This document shows positions 25,637 through 32,998 of a DNA stretch of 39,485 bases, piece by piece (the first letter of the stretch is position 1; each line of letters starts with the position of its first letter). The notes under the pieces are model-generated. The model ran no database searches, had not been told where the DNA came from, and saw nothing but the letters and a program-made list of their open reading frames with translations. Source of the stretch: Bacteroidaceae bacterium (GTDB lineage: Bacteria > Bacteroidota > Bacteroidia > Bacteroidales > Bacteroidaceae); contig JAILKU010000035.1 in assembly GCA_024693505.1 (NCBI GenBank), positions 1 through 39,485 on the forward strand, written 5' to 3'. A program made the translations under genes and the position numbers.

Positions 25637-25681
25637 TATTACAATGTCGTTACATAGCGGTATTGTAACAACATTGTAATA
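25637..25681 (-). promoter_or_regulatory. Pho-box-like operator: inverted pair of 11-bp-spaced direct repeats
   Basis: A 45-base inverted repeat with 18-base arms (25637-25654 and 25664-25681; one mismatch) and a 9-base centre. Each arm is itself a direct repeat at 11-base step: TTACAAT-GTTG-TTACAAT in one arm and TTACAAT-GTCG-TTACATA in the other. Seven-base direct repeats at 11-base step are the design of PhoB/PhoP sites, and TTACAA resembles the Gram-positive PhoP half-site TTAACA. It begins 7 bases upstream of the -33 box, the usual place for an activator. The binding protein is inferred, not shown. It could also fold as an RNA hairpin if transcribed from further upstream. Confidence 0.65.
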
Positions 25682-25699
25682 TGTAGGTCAATAAAAGCA

Positions 25700-25747
25700 T
25701 AAAAAGAAACAAGCGAAGTAGTATTCAAGTTACTTCGCTTGTTTCTT
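25700..25747 (-). terminator. Strong terminator of the DUF2795 gene
   Basis: A perfect 17-bp stem (25704-25720 / 25731-25747) with a 10-base loop. On the minus strand it is followed by a T-rich run (TTTTT ATGCTTTT). The stem starts inside the TAA stop codon of the DUF2795 gene. Confidence 0.85.
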
Positions 25748-25967
25748 AATACTCATCCTCGTTGAACAAAAAGTCCTCCTTCGTAGGATAGTCGGGCCAC
25801 AATTCTTCGATGTTCTCGTAGATGTCGCCCTCGTCCTCTATCTCGTTTAGGTTCTCTATAACTTCAAGCGGTGCTCCGCTACGCTGGGCATAGTCAATGA
25901 GTTCCTCCTTGGTCGCAGGCCAAGGTGCATCTTCCAGCTTGGATGCTAATTCCAATGTCCAATACAT
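25746..25967 (-). CDS. DUF2795 small acidic protein
   Basis: A 73-residue, very acidic protein. It starts MYWTLELASKLEDAPWPATKEELIDYAQRSGAP, matching the DUF2795 domain (helical, about 45 residues), and ends in an acidic tail ENIEELWPDYPTKEDFLFNEDEY that is characteristic of the Bacteroidetes version. Function unknown; cytoplasmic. It is monocistronic: two tandem promoters upstream and a strong terminator at its stop codon, which suggests high expression. Confidence 0.9.
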   Translation of the reverse strand: MYWTLELASKLEDAPWPATKEELIDYAQRSGAPLEVIENLNEIEDEGDIYENIEELWPDYPTKEDFLFNEDEY

Positions 25968-26044
25968 ATTTTATCTTGCTTTTAATCAGACGTTATTACT
26001 TGCTATTTACTTACCTTTTTGGGCACAATCCCGTTTTTGGCGTG

Positions 26045-26075
26045 CAAAGATACGAATAAGCGAGAGATAAACAAA
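26045..26075 (-). promoter_or_regulatory. Proximal promoter of the DUF2795 gene
   Basis: Minus-strand TTTG (26072-26075), 19 bases, TATCTTTG (26045-26052): a full consensus match. The ATG is 78 bases further. Confidence 0.75.
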
Positions 26076-26129
26076 ATAAATCGGTATTTATTTTTTATCC
26101 GAGCGGCAGTATTTTCGAGACACTGGTCT

Positions 26130-26160
26130 CAAAATTACGAATAAGTGAGCAGAATACAAA
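26130..26160 (-). promoter_or_regulatory. Distal, duplicated promoter upstream of the DUF2795 gene
   Basis: Minus-strand TTTG (26157-26160), 19 bases, TAATTTTG (26130-26137). It is 85 bases upstream of the proximal promoter, and the surrounding sequence is similar (both spacers contain CTTATTCG directly before the -7 box, and both are preceded by an A/T-rich ATAAAAA tract and GAGACC), so the unit of about 85-90 bases is a tandem duplication covering roughly 26045-26220. Confidence 0.65.
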
Positions 26161-26225
26161 ATAAAAAGCGGATTTTTTTATTTTTATTCTCGAGCGAGAG
26201 TAATTTCGACCGAAGGTCTCCACCT

Positions 26226-26681
26226 CTACTTCGTTACTCTCACGCCCACTTCTGTCACGTTGGGAATAGTCTCTCTATTCATAATGTGGTAAAGGCGTAA
26301 GCGGCCTTGGGCGTTTCCGTGCAGGGTAAGGCGCCGTATGGGCTTTTCGTATTGGTAGATGTTGACGCCTCGTCCGCTGAAGTCACCCAAACTGTCAATG
26401 AACAGGTATTCCATTGTGTCGGTCTGCACAGAATGCCCATCCCATTGCTCGTCGATAACCAACCACAGGGAGATATAGGGATAGCGGTTCGTTAGGCGGA
26501 GCCCAACGTTGAGCCGGCATTCCTGGTCGGTTTGCACTTGTGGAAGGTCGAAGTAGAGGGTGTCGCTGCGATTCCATCCCTCAGCCCCAACATGGGAATA
26601 GGTATGCAAAAGGGTGTCCTGGCTGTTGCATGCCGACAGCAGGAAACAGGCTAAGATTAGTTTATGGACGTTTGAATTCAA
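26226..26681 (-). CDS. gldH: GldH-type gliding motility lipoprotein
   Basis: A 151-residue lipoprotein: signal peptide LILACFLLSAC with lipobox Cys near residue 18, then the GldH-type beta domain (DTLYFDLPQ, LNVGLRLTNRYPYISLWLVID, YLFIDSLGDFSGRGVNIYQYEKPI). GldH is needed for gliding in Flavobacterium and is associated with the GldK-N/T9SS outer-membrane apparatus, but it is kept in non-gliding Bacteroidales. The start is TTG at 26681: there is no ATG in front of the signal peptide, and the TTG overlaps the TGA of ricT (TTGA), indicating translational coupling. Last gene of the metF-holB-ricT-gldH run. Confidence 0.85.
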   Translation of the reverse strand: MNSNVHKLILACFLLSACNSQDTLLHTYSHVGAEGWNRSDTLYFDLPQVQTDQECRLNVGLRLTNRYPYISLWLVIDEQWDGHSVQTDTMEYLFIDSLGDFSGRGVNIYQYEKPIRRLTLHGNAQGRLRLYHIMNRETIPNVTEVGVRVTK

Positions 26682-27811
26682 GGTTCGGAAGGTTGATCGT
26701 TACGGCTTCCTGATTTTTTCTTTTTCTTTTTCTTTTTCTTCTTCTTGTCGAAGCGGTTCAGGTCTTCCTGCGTGGCCAGATCGACGGGCTTCTCGGGAAT
26801 CTTGCGTCCGCCTTCTTCAATGGTGTCTGGCTTCTCGCCTTTCTTGTTCATTGCAATGATTTCCAAAGCGCGACTGGCGGGGATGGTGACCAGATTGGCT
26901 GCAACACGCTTGTCGGTACTGTAGGTGACCATTCCGCTTAGGATGTCGGACTTGAAGAGGTAGAAGTCGCCCTCCAGGCTCTGAAGCATGATCTCCTTGC
27001 TGGGCAGGCGGCGCGAGGCCTCTATGTATTGGTCCACTTCGTAGTTCATGCAACACTTGAGCTTGGCGCATTGTCCAGCCAGCTTTTGTGGGTTGAGGCT
27101 GAGGTCCTGGAAGCGTGCAGCGCTGGTACCTACGCTGACGAAGTTCTTCATCCAGGTGGCACAGCACAGCTCTCTGCCGCAGGGTCCGAAGCCGCCAATG
27201 CGTCCGGCCTCCTGGCGGGCACCGATCTGCTTCATCTCGATACGCACCCGGAAGGCTTCTGCAAGTACCTTGATGAGTTGGCGGAAGTCCACTCGCCCGT
27301 CGGCAATGTAGTAGAAGATGGCCTTGTTGCCATCGCCCTGATATTCCACGTCGCCAATCTTCATCTCCAGTCCTAAGTCCTTGGCGATCTGGCGGCTGCG
27401 GATCATCGTGTCGTGCTCACGAGCCTTGGCCTCGTGGTATTTCTCCATGTCTGTGTCGCGGGCAATGCGATAGATACGCTTTATTTCGTCCTGACTCTTC
27501 AGGTTGGCTTTCTTCATCTGCAGGGGTACAAGAGTGCCGGTCAGTGTAACCGTACCGATGTCATGACCCGGACTTGCCTCTACTGCAACGATGTCGCCCT
27601 TCTGCAGGGGCAGGTTGTTCAGGTTGCGGTAGTATCCTTTGCGGGTATTCTTGAACTGCACTTCCACCAGGTCTGTGAATTGCTCGTTCCCGGGTATGTC
27701 GGCCAGGTAGTCGTAGGTGTTCAGCTGGCAGTAATGGCCAATGTGGCATCCCTTGCGACTGAGGCCGTGTCCTGTTTGTCCGCAGACATATCTAAATTCG
27801 TTATTGTTCAT
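26678..27811 (-). CDS. ricT: PSP1-domain protein, RicT (YaaT) family
   Basis: A 377-residue cytoplasmic protein. The PSP1 domain spans about residues 50-320. Conserved Cys clusters GPCGRELCCATWM and CAKLKCCMNYE are those that in B. subtilis RicT help hold Fe-S clusters of the RicAFT complex, which affects RNase Y and mRNA maturation. In Bacteroidetes no RicA/RicF partners are known next to it; the gene is usually found, as here, between holB and gldH. An N-terminal Cys/His-rich region (YVCGQTGHGLSRKGCHIGHYC) could bind metal. The C-terminus has a run of about eleven Lys (plus-strand 26716-26748), prone to slippage. Stop overlaps the gldH start by four bases. Confidence 0.9.
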   Translation of the reverse strand: MNNNEFRYVCGQTGHGLSRKGCHIGHYCQLNTYDYLADIPGNEQFTDLVEVQFKNTRKGYYRNLNNLPLQKGDIVAVEASPGHDIGTVTLTGTLVPLQMKKANLKSQDEIKRIYRIARDTDMEKYHEAKAREHDTMIRSRQIAKDLGLEMKIGDVEYQGDGNKAIFYYIADGRVDFRQLIKVLAEAFRVRIEMKQIGARQEAGRIGGFGPCGRELCCATWMKNFVSVGTSAARFQDLSLNPQKLAGQCAKLKCCMNYEVDQYIEASRRLPSKEIMLQSLEGDFYLFKSDILSGMVTYSTDKRVAANLVTIPASRALEIIAMNKKGEKPDTIEEGGRKIPEKPVDLATQEDLNRFDKKKKKKKKKKKSGSRNDQPSEP

Positions 27812-27859
27812 ATCTTATATTGTTTCATTCATTCTTTCTCTTTTCATCTTCCACATTCC

Positions 27860-29035
27860 CTACACCTTCAGGTATATGATTGTTTTCAGGGCCAGGTCGA
27901 AGAAGACCATTCGGGCGCTGACATTCTGTGATATGTCACGTTGGGCGTCCGACAGCTCGTCCATGAATCCCACTACGTTCTTCTCGTTGATGAAGGGTGA
28001 GAAGCGTACGCTGAAGTTCTGCTCCTCTTTCGTCAGATAGGAGAGCTCGGGGCGGTGGAAATTATATATGAAGTTCTCGCGCAGCAGGCGTTGCCAGTAT
28101 TCCAGCATGCGTTTCTGCCGTTCCCGACCCAGGTCGCTGACGAGGTTGCTCCATTCTCTCAGTTCCTTGATCTGGCGGGTATAGCCCTGCCGCATCAGTT
28201 GTACGAAGAGGTCGAAGAACATCTGTTCCTCACTGCCTGACTGCAGGCGCTTTATTGCTTCGGTGTAGCTTCCTTGCGCAACGTGCGCCAGGCTTTGTGC
28301 CTGCTCTTCCTGCAGCCCGTGGTGTTTGATGAGGGCCTGACGTATCTCCTCCTCGCTGAGGGCCGGCACCTGTATGCGCTGTACGCGGCTCTGTATGGTG
28401 CCCAGCACATTGTCCGGATCCTCGCTTACCAGCAGGAAATGGGTGTGCGAGGGTGGTTCCTCGATGAGTTTGAGCAACTTGTTGGCCATCTCTGCGTTCA
28501 TGCGCTCGGGTAGCCACAGCACCACGACCCGCCTGCCTCCCTGACTGGCTTTCAGGGCCAGTTTGCGTTGCAGGGCGTCGCTTTCGTGCACATAGTGCAT
28601 GATTTGCTGGTTCTCAGCCTTGATGTCGCTCAGCCATATTTCCGTGTCGAAATAGACGTTCTGCTTCAGCTGTTCTCGCCACTGGGGCAGGTAGTCGTCG
28701 CTGACGGTGGCATCGGAGCTTTTCTTCTTGTAGACGGGGAAGGAGAAGTGCAGGTCGGGATGAGCCCAGTCGGCAACCATCCGGCAAGCCGGGCATTGTC
28801 CGCAGGGCTCAGGAAGCGGGGCGTCGTCCAGCATCCCGTCAAACATGGATGCTTCGTGCGAGGCGGGCGCCTGGTGCTCGCACAGCAGATAGCTGGCGAA
28901 GGCCAGGGCCAGGGGCAGCTTGCCTGCTCCGCTGGGACCGCAGAACATCAGGGCATGCGGAATCTTGTCCTCTTGCACCATCTGGCGGAGGTGTTCCTTA
29001 GTGCGCTCTTGTCCTATCACTTCGCTGAAGTTCAT
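27860..29035 (-). CDS. holB: DNA polymerase III subunit delta'
   Basis: A 391-residue clamp-loader subunit. The start is ATG 29033-29035 (MNFSEVIGQERTKEHLRQ); the frame is open for 46 codons upstream but reads into the metF 3' end without a sensible protein. AAA+ features: Walker-A-like GPSGAGKLPLALAFA (about 34-48); a zinc-binding CGQCPACRM module; HPDLHFSFP; sensor-1 region NKLLKLIEEPPSHTHFLLVSE with SRVQRIQVP. It loads the beta clamp together with DnaX and HolA. The Bacteroidetes insert between Cys module and Walker B is present. Lies 64 bases after metF and 48 bases before ricT. Confidence 0.92.
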   Translation of the reverse strand: MNFSEVIGQERTKEHLRQMVQEDKIPHALMFCGPSGAGKLPLALAFASYLLCEHQAPASHEASMFDGMLDDAPLPEPCGQCPACRMVADWAHPDLHFSFPVYKKKSSDATVSDDYLPQWREQLKQNVYFDTEIWLSDIKAENQQIMHYVHESDALQRKLALKASQGGRRVVVLWLPERMNAEMANKLLKLIEEPPSHTHFLLVSEDPDNVLGTIQSRVQRIQVPALSEEEIRQALIKHHGLQEEQAQSLAHVAQGSYTEAIKRLQSGSEEQMFFDLFVQLMRQGYTRQIKELREWSNLVSDLGRERQKRMLEYWQRLLRENFIYNFHRPELSYLTKEEQNFSVRFSPFINEKNVVGFMDELSDAQRDISQNVSARMVFFDLALKTIIYLKV

Positions 29036-29099
29036 TATTATTCTCCTTTCTGGTCTTTTCCGATTTCTCTGATTATTCTGATTACTCCGACCTCCTTCT

Positions 29100-30053
29100 T
29101 CAGTAAATCTTTTTTGCGATCTGGTAGATGCTGTCCACAGCGCCCATCGAGTAGAAGTGGAGGCTTGGGGCACCCGCCTTCATGAGCTCGCAGCATTGCT
29201 CCACCGTCCATTCCACGCCCAGCTGTTTCAGTTCTTCGTCAGTCTTGCACTTTCGGGCCTCGGCATGCAGTTCCTCGGGCAGGTCGCAATGGAACGTCTT
29301 GGGTATCACCGTGAGCTGGCTGAGCTTGGTTAGCGGTTTTATGCCGGGTATGATGGGGATGTCTATGCCGGCCTGCCTGGCCCTCTCCAGGAAGTCGAAG
29401 TATTTCCGGTTGTCGAAGAACATCTGGGTGACGGCATATCCGGCGCCCATCTCCACTTTCTTCTTCAGGGCCTGCAGGTCGCTCTCTGGATTGGCGGCCT
29501 CCTCGTGCTTCTCGGGATAGCAGGCCACGCCATACTCGAAGGGCGTGCCCGGCACCTGAATGGGTGTACCGTCCCAGAAGTAGCCGCTGTTGAAGCGGTT
29601 TATCTGTTCAATCAGGTCTGTGGCATGGGCCGGACCGTCGCCGGTGGGCTTGAAGGTGGACTCGTCGCGGGCCTTGTCTCCGCGGAGCACCAGCAGGTCG
29701 CTCACTCCCAGGAACTGCAGGTCGAGCATCATGTACTCCAGGTCTTCCCTGTTATTGCCGCTGCACACGATGTGCGGCACGACGTGAACGCCGTACTTCT
29801 GCTGTATGGCGGCGGCTATGGCTATGGTGCCGGGGCGGCGGCGTATCTTCTGCCGCTGCATCAGCCCGTTGGGCAGTTCCTTATAGACGTATTCGCTGCG
29901 GTGGGTCGTGATGTTCACATATCGCGGCTGGAACTCCTGCAGGCGTTCTATCGTCTGGAACAGACTCTCGGTTCCCGTACCCTTCAGCGGGGGCAGTACT
30001 TCGTAGGAGAAAGCCGTTCCCTGTTTGTTTCGGATAATGTCTATGACGTTCAT
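29100..30053 (-). CDS. metF: 5,10-methylenetetrahydrofolate reductase
   Basis: A 317-residue flavoprotein that makes 5-methyl-THF for methionine synthesis. The start is ATG 30051-30053 (MNVIDIIRNKQGTAFSYEVLPP); an in-frame upstream extension to 30134 is A/T-rich leader. TIM-barrel motifs: SYEVLPP (catalytic Glu region), VPHIVCSGN, LLVLRGDK, YPEKHEEA, VTQMFFDN, and IPIIPGIKPLT. The C-terminus HFYSMGAVDSIYQIAKKIY is typical. First gene of a minus-strand run with holB, ricT and gldH; the combination is conserved in Bacteroidales but has no obvious shared pathway. Confidence 0.94.
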   Translation of the reverse strand: MNVIDIIRNKQGTAFSYEVLPPLKGTGTESLFQTIERLQEFQPRYVNITTHRSEYVYKELPNGLMQRQKIRRRPGTIAIAAAIQQKYGVHVVPHIVCSGNNREDLEYMMLDLQFLGVSDLLVLRGDKARDESTFKPTGDGPAHATDLIEQINRFNSGYFWDGTPIQVPGTPFEYGVACYPEKHEEAANPESDLQALKKKVEMGAGYAVTQMFFDNRKYFDFLERARQAGIDIPIIPGIKPLTKLSQLTVIPKTFHCDLPEELHAEARKCKTDEELKQLGVEWTVEQCCELMKAGAPSLHFYSMGAVDSIYQIAKKIY

Positions 30054-30120
30054 GTCCTTTTTTCTTGCACAGAAGTGCCGATGCGCTGATGCGTCCCCTT
30101 CATTTGTGCATATTTGGGTG

Positions 30121-30128
30121 TAAAGGTA
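30121..30128 (-). promoter_or_regulatory. Probable -7 element for metF-holB-ricT-gldH
   Basis: Minus-strand TACCTTTA differs from TAnnTTTG in the last base. It lies 68 bases before the metF ATG. No convincing -33 box. Confidence 0.35.
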
Positions 30129-30199
30129 CGACATTATTTTAAAATATGGGGCCGGAAAGAGAAAAAATATCGGTTAAAAGCGAAAATATGATGTCTTGC

Positions 30200-30230
30200 T
30201 TTGTTATGTCGCAGAGAGTTTGTATCTTTG
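30200..30230 (+). promoter_or_regulatory. Promoter of glmM
   Basis: TTTG (30200-30203), 19 bases, TATCTTTG (30223-30230): full consensus match, 27 bases before the ATG at 30258. Confidence 0.75.
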
Positions 30231-30257
30231 TACCTCAAAACTTAAAAGAACAGGAAA

Positions 30258-31643
30258 ATGACACTGATTAAATCTATTTCCGGCATTCGCGGCACCATTG
30301 GCGGCCGTGCAGGGGATACCCTCAATCCGCTGGATATTGTAAAGTTCACATCTGCCTACGCCGCTCTCATCCGTCGCACCACCAAGGTAGAAAGCAACAA
30401 GATCGTGGTGGGGCGCGATGCCCGCATCTCGGGCGAGATGGTCAAGAATGTGGTGTGTGGCACGCTTATGGGCATGGGCTTCGATGTGGTCAACATCGGG
30501 CTGGCCTCTACGCCAACCACCGAGGTGGCCGTAACGATGGAGGGCGCCTGTGGCGGCATCATCATCACCGCCAGCCACAACCCTCGCATGTGGAATGCGC
30601 TGAAGCTCCTCAACGAGCGGGGCGAGTTCCTGAATGCTCAGGAGGGTAACGAGGTGCTGCGCATAGCTGAGGCAGAGGACTTCGAGTATGCCGATGTGGA
30701 TCATCTGGGACATTATATCGAGGATAACACCTACGACCAGAAGCATATCGACCTGGTGCTGGGACTCGACCTTGTGGACGTGGAGGCCATCCGGAAAGCC
30801 AATTTCCGTGTAGCCTTCGACGCGGTGAACAGCGTGGGAGGCATCATCCTGCCCAAACTGCTGCAGCAGCTGGGTGTCAGCCAGGTGACGGGCCTCTTCA
30901 CCGAGCCGACCGGCGACTTCCAGCATAACCCCGAGCCCCTGGAGAAGAACCTGGGCGACATCAAGGCGCTCATGCAGCAGGGCGGTCACGACATCGCCTT
31001 CGTCGTGGATCCCGATGTGGACCGCCTGGCCCTCTTCTGCGAGGACGGCACGATGTACGGCGAGGAATATACGCTTGTTACTGTGGCCGACTACATCCTC
31101 CAGCATACGCCTGGGAATACCGTCAGCAACCTCAGCAGTACGCGTGCCCTGCGCGACGTGACCCGCCGCTACGGCCAGCAGTACAATGCTGCTGCGGTAG
31201 GCGAGGTCAATGTGGTGACGAAGATGAAGGAGACGGGTGCCGTGATCGGTGGCGAGGGTAATGGCGGCGTCATCTATCCCGCTGCACACTACGGTCGCGA
31301 TGCGCTGGTGGGCATCGCTCTCATCCTGACCTATCTGGCCAAGCGGGGCCTGAAGACCAGCGAGCTGAGGGCAACCTATCCTCCCTATTTCATCGCCAAG
31401 AACCGCATCGACCTGACGCCCGATACCGATGTGGATGCCATCCTGCGCAAGGTGAAGGAGATGTACAGCAACGAGGAGGTAAACGACATTGACGGCGTGA
31501 AGATTGACTTCCCCGACAAGTGGGTCCATCTGCGCAAGAGCAATACCGAGCCCATCATACGTGTCTATAGCGAGGCGTCCACGATGGAGGCTGCGGATGA
31601 GATCGGTAAGAAAATTATGGACATTGTATACGGTATGGTGTAG
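30258..31643 (+). CDS. glmM: Phosphoglucosamine mutase
   Basis: A 461-residue alpha-D-phosphohexomutase. Active-site serine loop TASHNP (in GGIIITASHNPRMWNALKLL, about residue 100), metal-binding loop DPDVDRLAL (about 250), sugar-binding loop GGEGNGGVIYP (about 330) and phosphate-binding RKSNTEPIIRVYSE near the C-terminus. The NALKLL and GEGNGG wording fits phosphoglucosamine mutase (GlcN-6-P to GlcN-1-P for UDP-GlcNAc) better than phosphomannomutase, though archaeal-type PMM/PGM activity cannot be excluded. The next gene is nagA, so GlcN-6-P making and using steps are adjacent. Confidence 0.88.
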   Translation: MTLIKSISGIRGTIGGRAGDTLNPLDIVKFTSAYAALIRRTTKVESNKIVVGRDARISGEMVKNVVCGTLMGMGFDVVNIGLASTPTTEVAVTMEGACGGIIITASHNPRMWNALKLLNERGEFLNAQEGNEVLRIAEAEDFEYADVDHLGHYIEDNTYDQKHIDLVLGLDLVDVEAIRKANFRVAFDAVNSVGGIILPKLLQQLGVSQVTGLFTEPTGDFQHNPEPLEKNLGDIKALMQQGGHDIAFVVDPDVDRLALFCEDGTMYGEEYTLVTVADYILQHTPGNTVSNLSSTRALRDVTRRYGQQYNAAAVGEVNVVTKMKETGAVIGGEGNGGVIYPAAHYGRDALVGIALILTYLAKRGLKTSELRATYPPYFIAKNRIDLTPDTDVDAILRKVKEMYSNEEVNDIDGVKIDFPDKWVHLRKSNTEPIIRVYSEASTMEAADEIGKKIMDIVYGMV

Positions 31644-31656
31644 GGCGGCATCGCCT

Positions 31657-31690
31657 CCTCCGGGAGTAATCTTCGGAGGGGGGCCGTTTT
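31657..31690 (+). terminator. Possible terminator after glmM
   Basis: CCTCCG (31657-31662) pairs with CGGAGG (31674-31679) across an 11-base loop, followed by GGGGCCG and TTTT at 31687-31690. The distance to the T-run is longer than usual. Confidence 0.35.
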
Positions 31691-31752
31691 GCGCAAAGGC
31701 CTTCAAAATTTTGCGCAAAGGCCTTTCCGTAAAAAAACAAAGGCCTTTCCGC
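31687..31752 (+). repeat. 22-bp tandem array with AAAGGCCTT palindromes, three units
   Basis: Three 22-base units at 31687-31708, 31709-31730 and 31731-31752. All carry AAAGGCCTT, at 31695, 31717 and 31739. The first two share TTTTGCGCAAAGGCCTT; the last two share AAAGGCCTTTCCG. The step is the same as in the TTCCCA/TGGGAA array near the left edge, but the sequence is unrelated. It sits between glmM and nagA. Confidence 0.85.
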
Positions 31753-31834
31753 AAAAAGAGAAGGGGCATCGGTTAAACTGAAAAAGTGATTTAAGACAAG
31801 GATATAGTGATGAAAAAATATTAACCAAAGGACT

Positions 31835-32998
31835 ATGTTAACACAGATTATAAATGGTCGGATCCTGACGCCACAGGGATGGCTCAAGGACGGTAGCGTT
31901 ATCTTGCGCGACAGCAAGATACTCGAGGTGACGAATTGCGACCTGGCAGTCATCGGTGCAGAGCTGGTGGATGCCAAGGGCATGTGTGTGGTGCCTGGGG
32001 GCGTGGAGATGCACGTTCACGGAGGTGGCGGACGCGACTTCCAGGAGGGCACCGAGGAGGCGTTCCAGGTGGCAGTGGATGCTCATGCCAAGCATGGCAC
32101 CACCAGCATCTTCCCCACCTTGAGCAGCAGCACGGTGCCCATGATCGAGGCGGCAGTGGAGACGTGCAACAAGATGATGGAGGACAAGAACAGTCCCATC
32201 CTGGGGCTCCATCTCGAAGGGCCTTACCTCAACCAGTCAAAGGCTGGTGCGCAGGTGCCAGAGTGGGTAAAGAACCCCAATCCGAATGAGTACATCCCCA
32301 TCGTGGAGAAGGCACCCTGCCTGGCCCGCTGGGATGCGGCTCCCGAGTTGCCTGGCGCCCTGCAGTTCGGTAAGTTTTGTGCCGAGAAGGGCATCCTGCC
32401 CAGCATCGCCCACACCGCGGCAGAGCATAGCGATGTGCGTGCCGCCTACGAAGCGGGCTACACTCATGTCACGCATTTCTACAACGCGATGCCTGGCTTC
32501 CACAACAAACAGGGCTATAAGTACGAGGGTACGGTGGAGAGCGTTTACCTCATTGACGATATGACCATCGAGTGTATTGCCGACGGTATTCATGTGCCGC
32601 CCACCATTCTGCGAATGGCCTATAAGATCAAGGGTGTCGAGCGTATGGCTCTCATCTCCGATGCGCTGGCCGTAGCTGCAGCACCCCCAGATGCACAGGC
32701 CTTTGATCCGCGTGTCATCATCGAGGATGGCGTATGCAAATTGGCCGACCGCTCGGCACTGGCCGGCTCCATCGCAACGACCGACCGTCTGATCCGCACA
32801 ATGGTGCAGGAGGCTGAGGTGCCCCTGGAGGATGCAGTACGAATGGCCAGCGAGACGCCTGCTCATATCATGGGCGTGCATGACCGCAAGGGTGCCTTGG
32901 CCCGTGGCAAGGATGCCGACATCCTCATCCTGGACGATAAACTCAAGGTCCGCTGTGTTTGGCAGATGGGCCGCATCATCGAGAATACGCTGTTTTGA
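31835..32998 (+). CDS. nagA: N-acetylglucosamine-6-phosphate deacetylase
   Basis: A 387-residue amidohydrolase that converts GlcNAc-6-P to GlcN-6-P. Metal and catalytic motifs in order: EMHVHGGGGRDF (HxH, about 60), LGLHLEGPYLN (metal Glu, about 130), SIAHTAAEHSD, THFYNAMPGFHNK, CIADGIHVPP and the catalytic Asp in ALISDALAVAA. Full length. It follows glmM by 191 bases (repeat array between), and its TGA overlaps the TTG start candidate of the ion-channel gene. It completes the salvage of GlcNAc that GH18, GH89 and related enzymes would release. Confidence 0.94.
   Translation: MLTQIINGRILTPQGWLKDGSVILRDSKILEVTNCDLAVIGAELVDAKGMCVVPGGVEMHVHGGGGRDFQEGTEEAFQVAVDAHAKHGTTSIFPTLSSSTVPMIEAAVETCNKMMEDKNSPILGLHLEGPYLNQSKAGAQVPEWVKNPNPNEYIPIVEKAPCLARWDAAPELPGALQFGKFCAEKGILPSIAHTAAEHSDVRAAYEAGYTHVTHFYNAMPGFHNKQGYKYEGTVESVYLIDDMTIECIADGIHVPPTILRMAYKIKGVERMALISDALAVAAAPPDAQAFDPRVIIEDGVCKLADRSALAGSIATTDRLIRTMVQEAEVPLEDAVRMASETPAHIMGVHDRKGALARGKDADILILDDKLKVRCVWQMGRIIENTLF

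Noticed and set aside
26700..26750. Frameshift or assembly error in the poly-Lys tract of ricT
   Set aside because: The frame continues to a stop that overlaps the gldH start in a sensible way, and Lys-rich tails are common at this place.
30204..31769. 521-codon minus-strand frame opposite glmM
   Set aside because: Shadow of the glmM coding strand; covers the glmM promoter and has low-complexity His/Leu/Ala composition without any motif.
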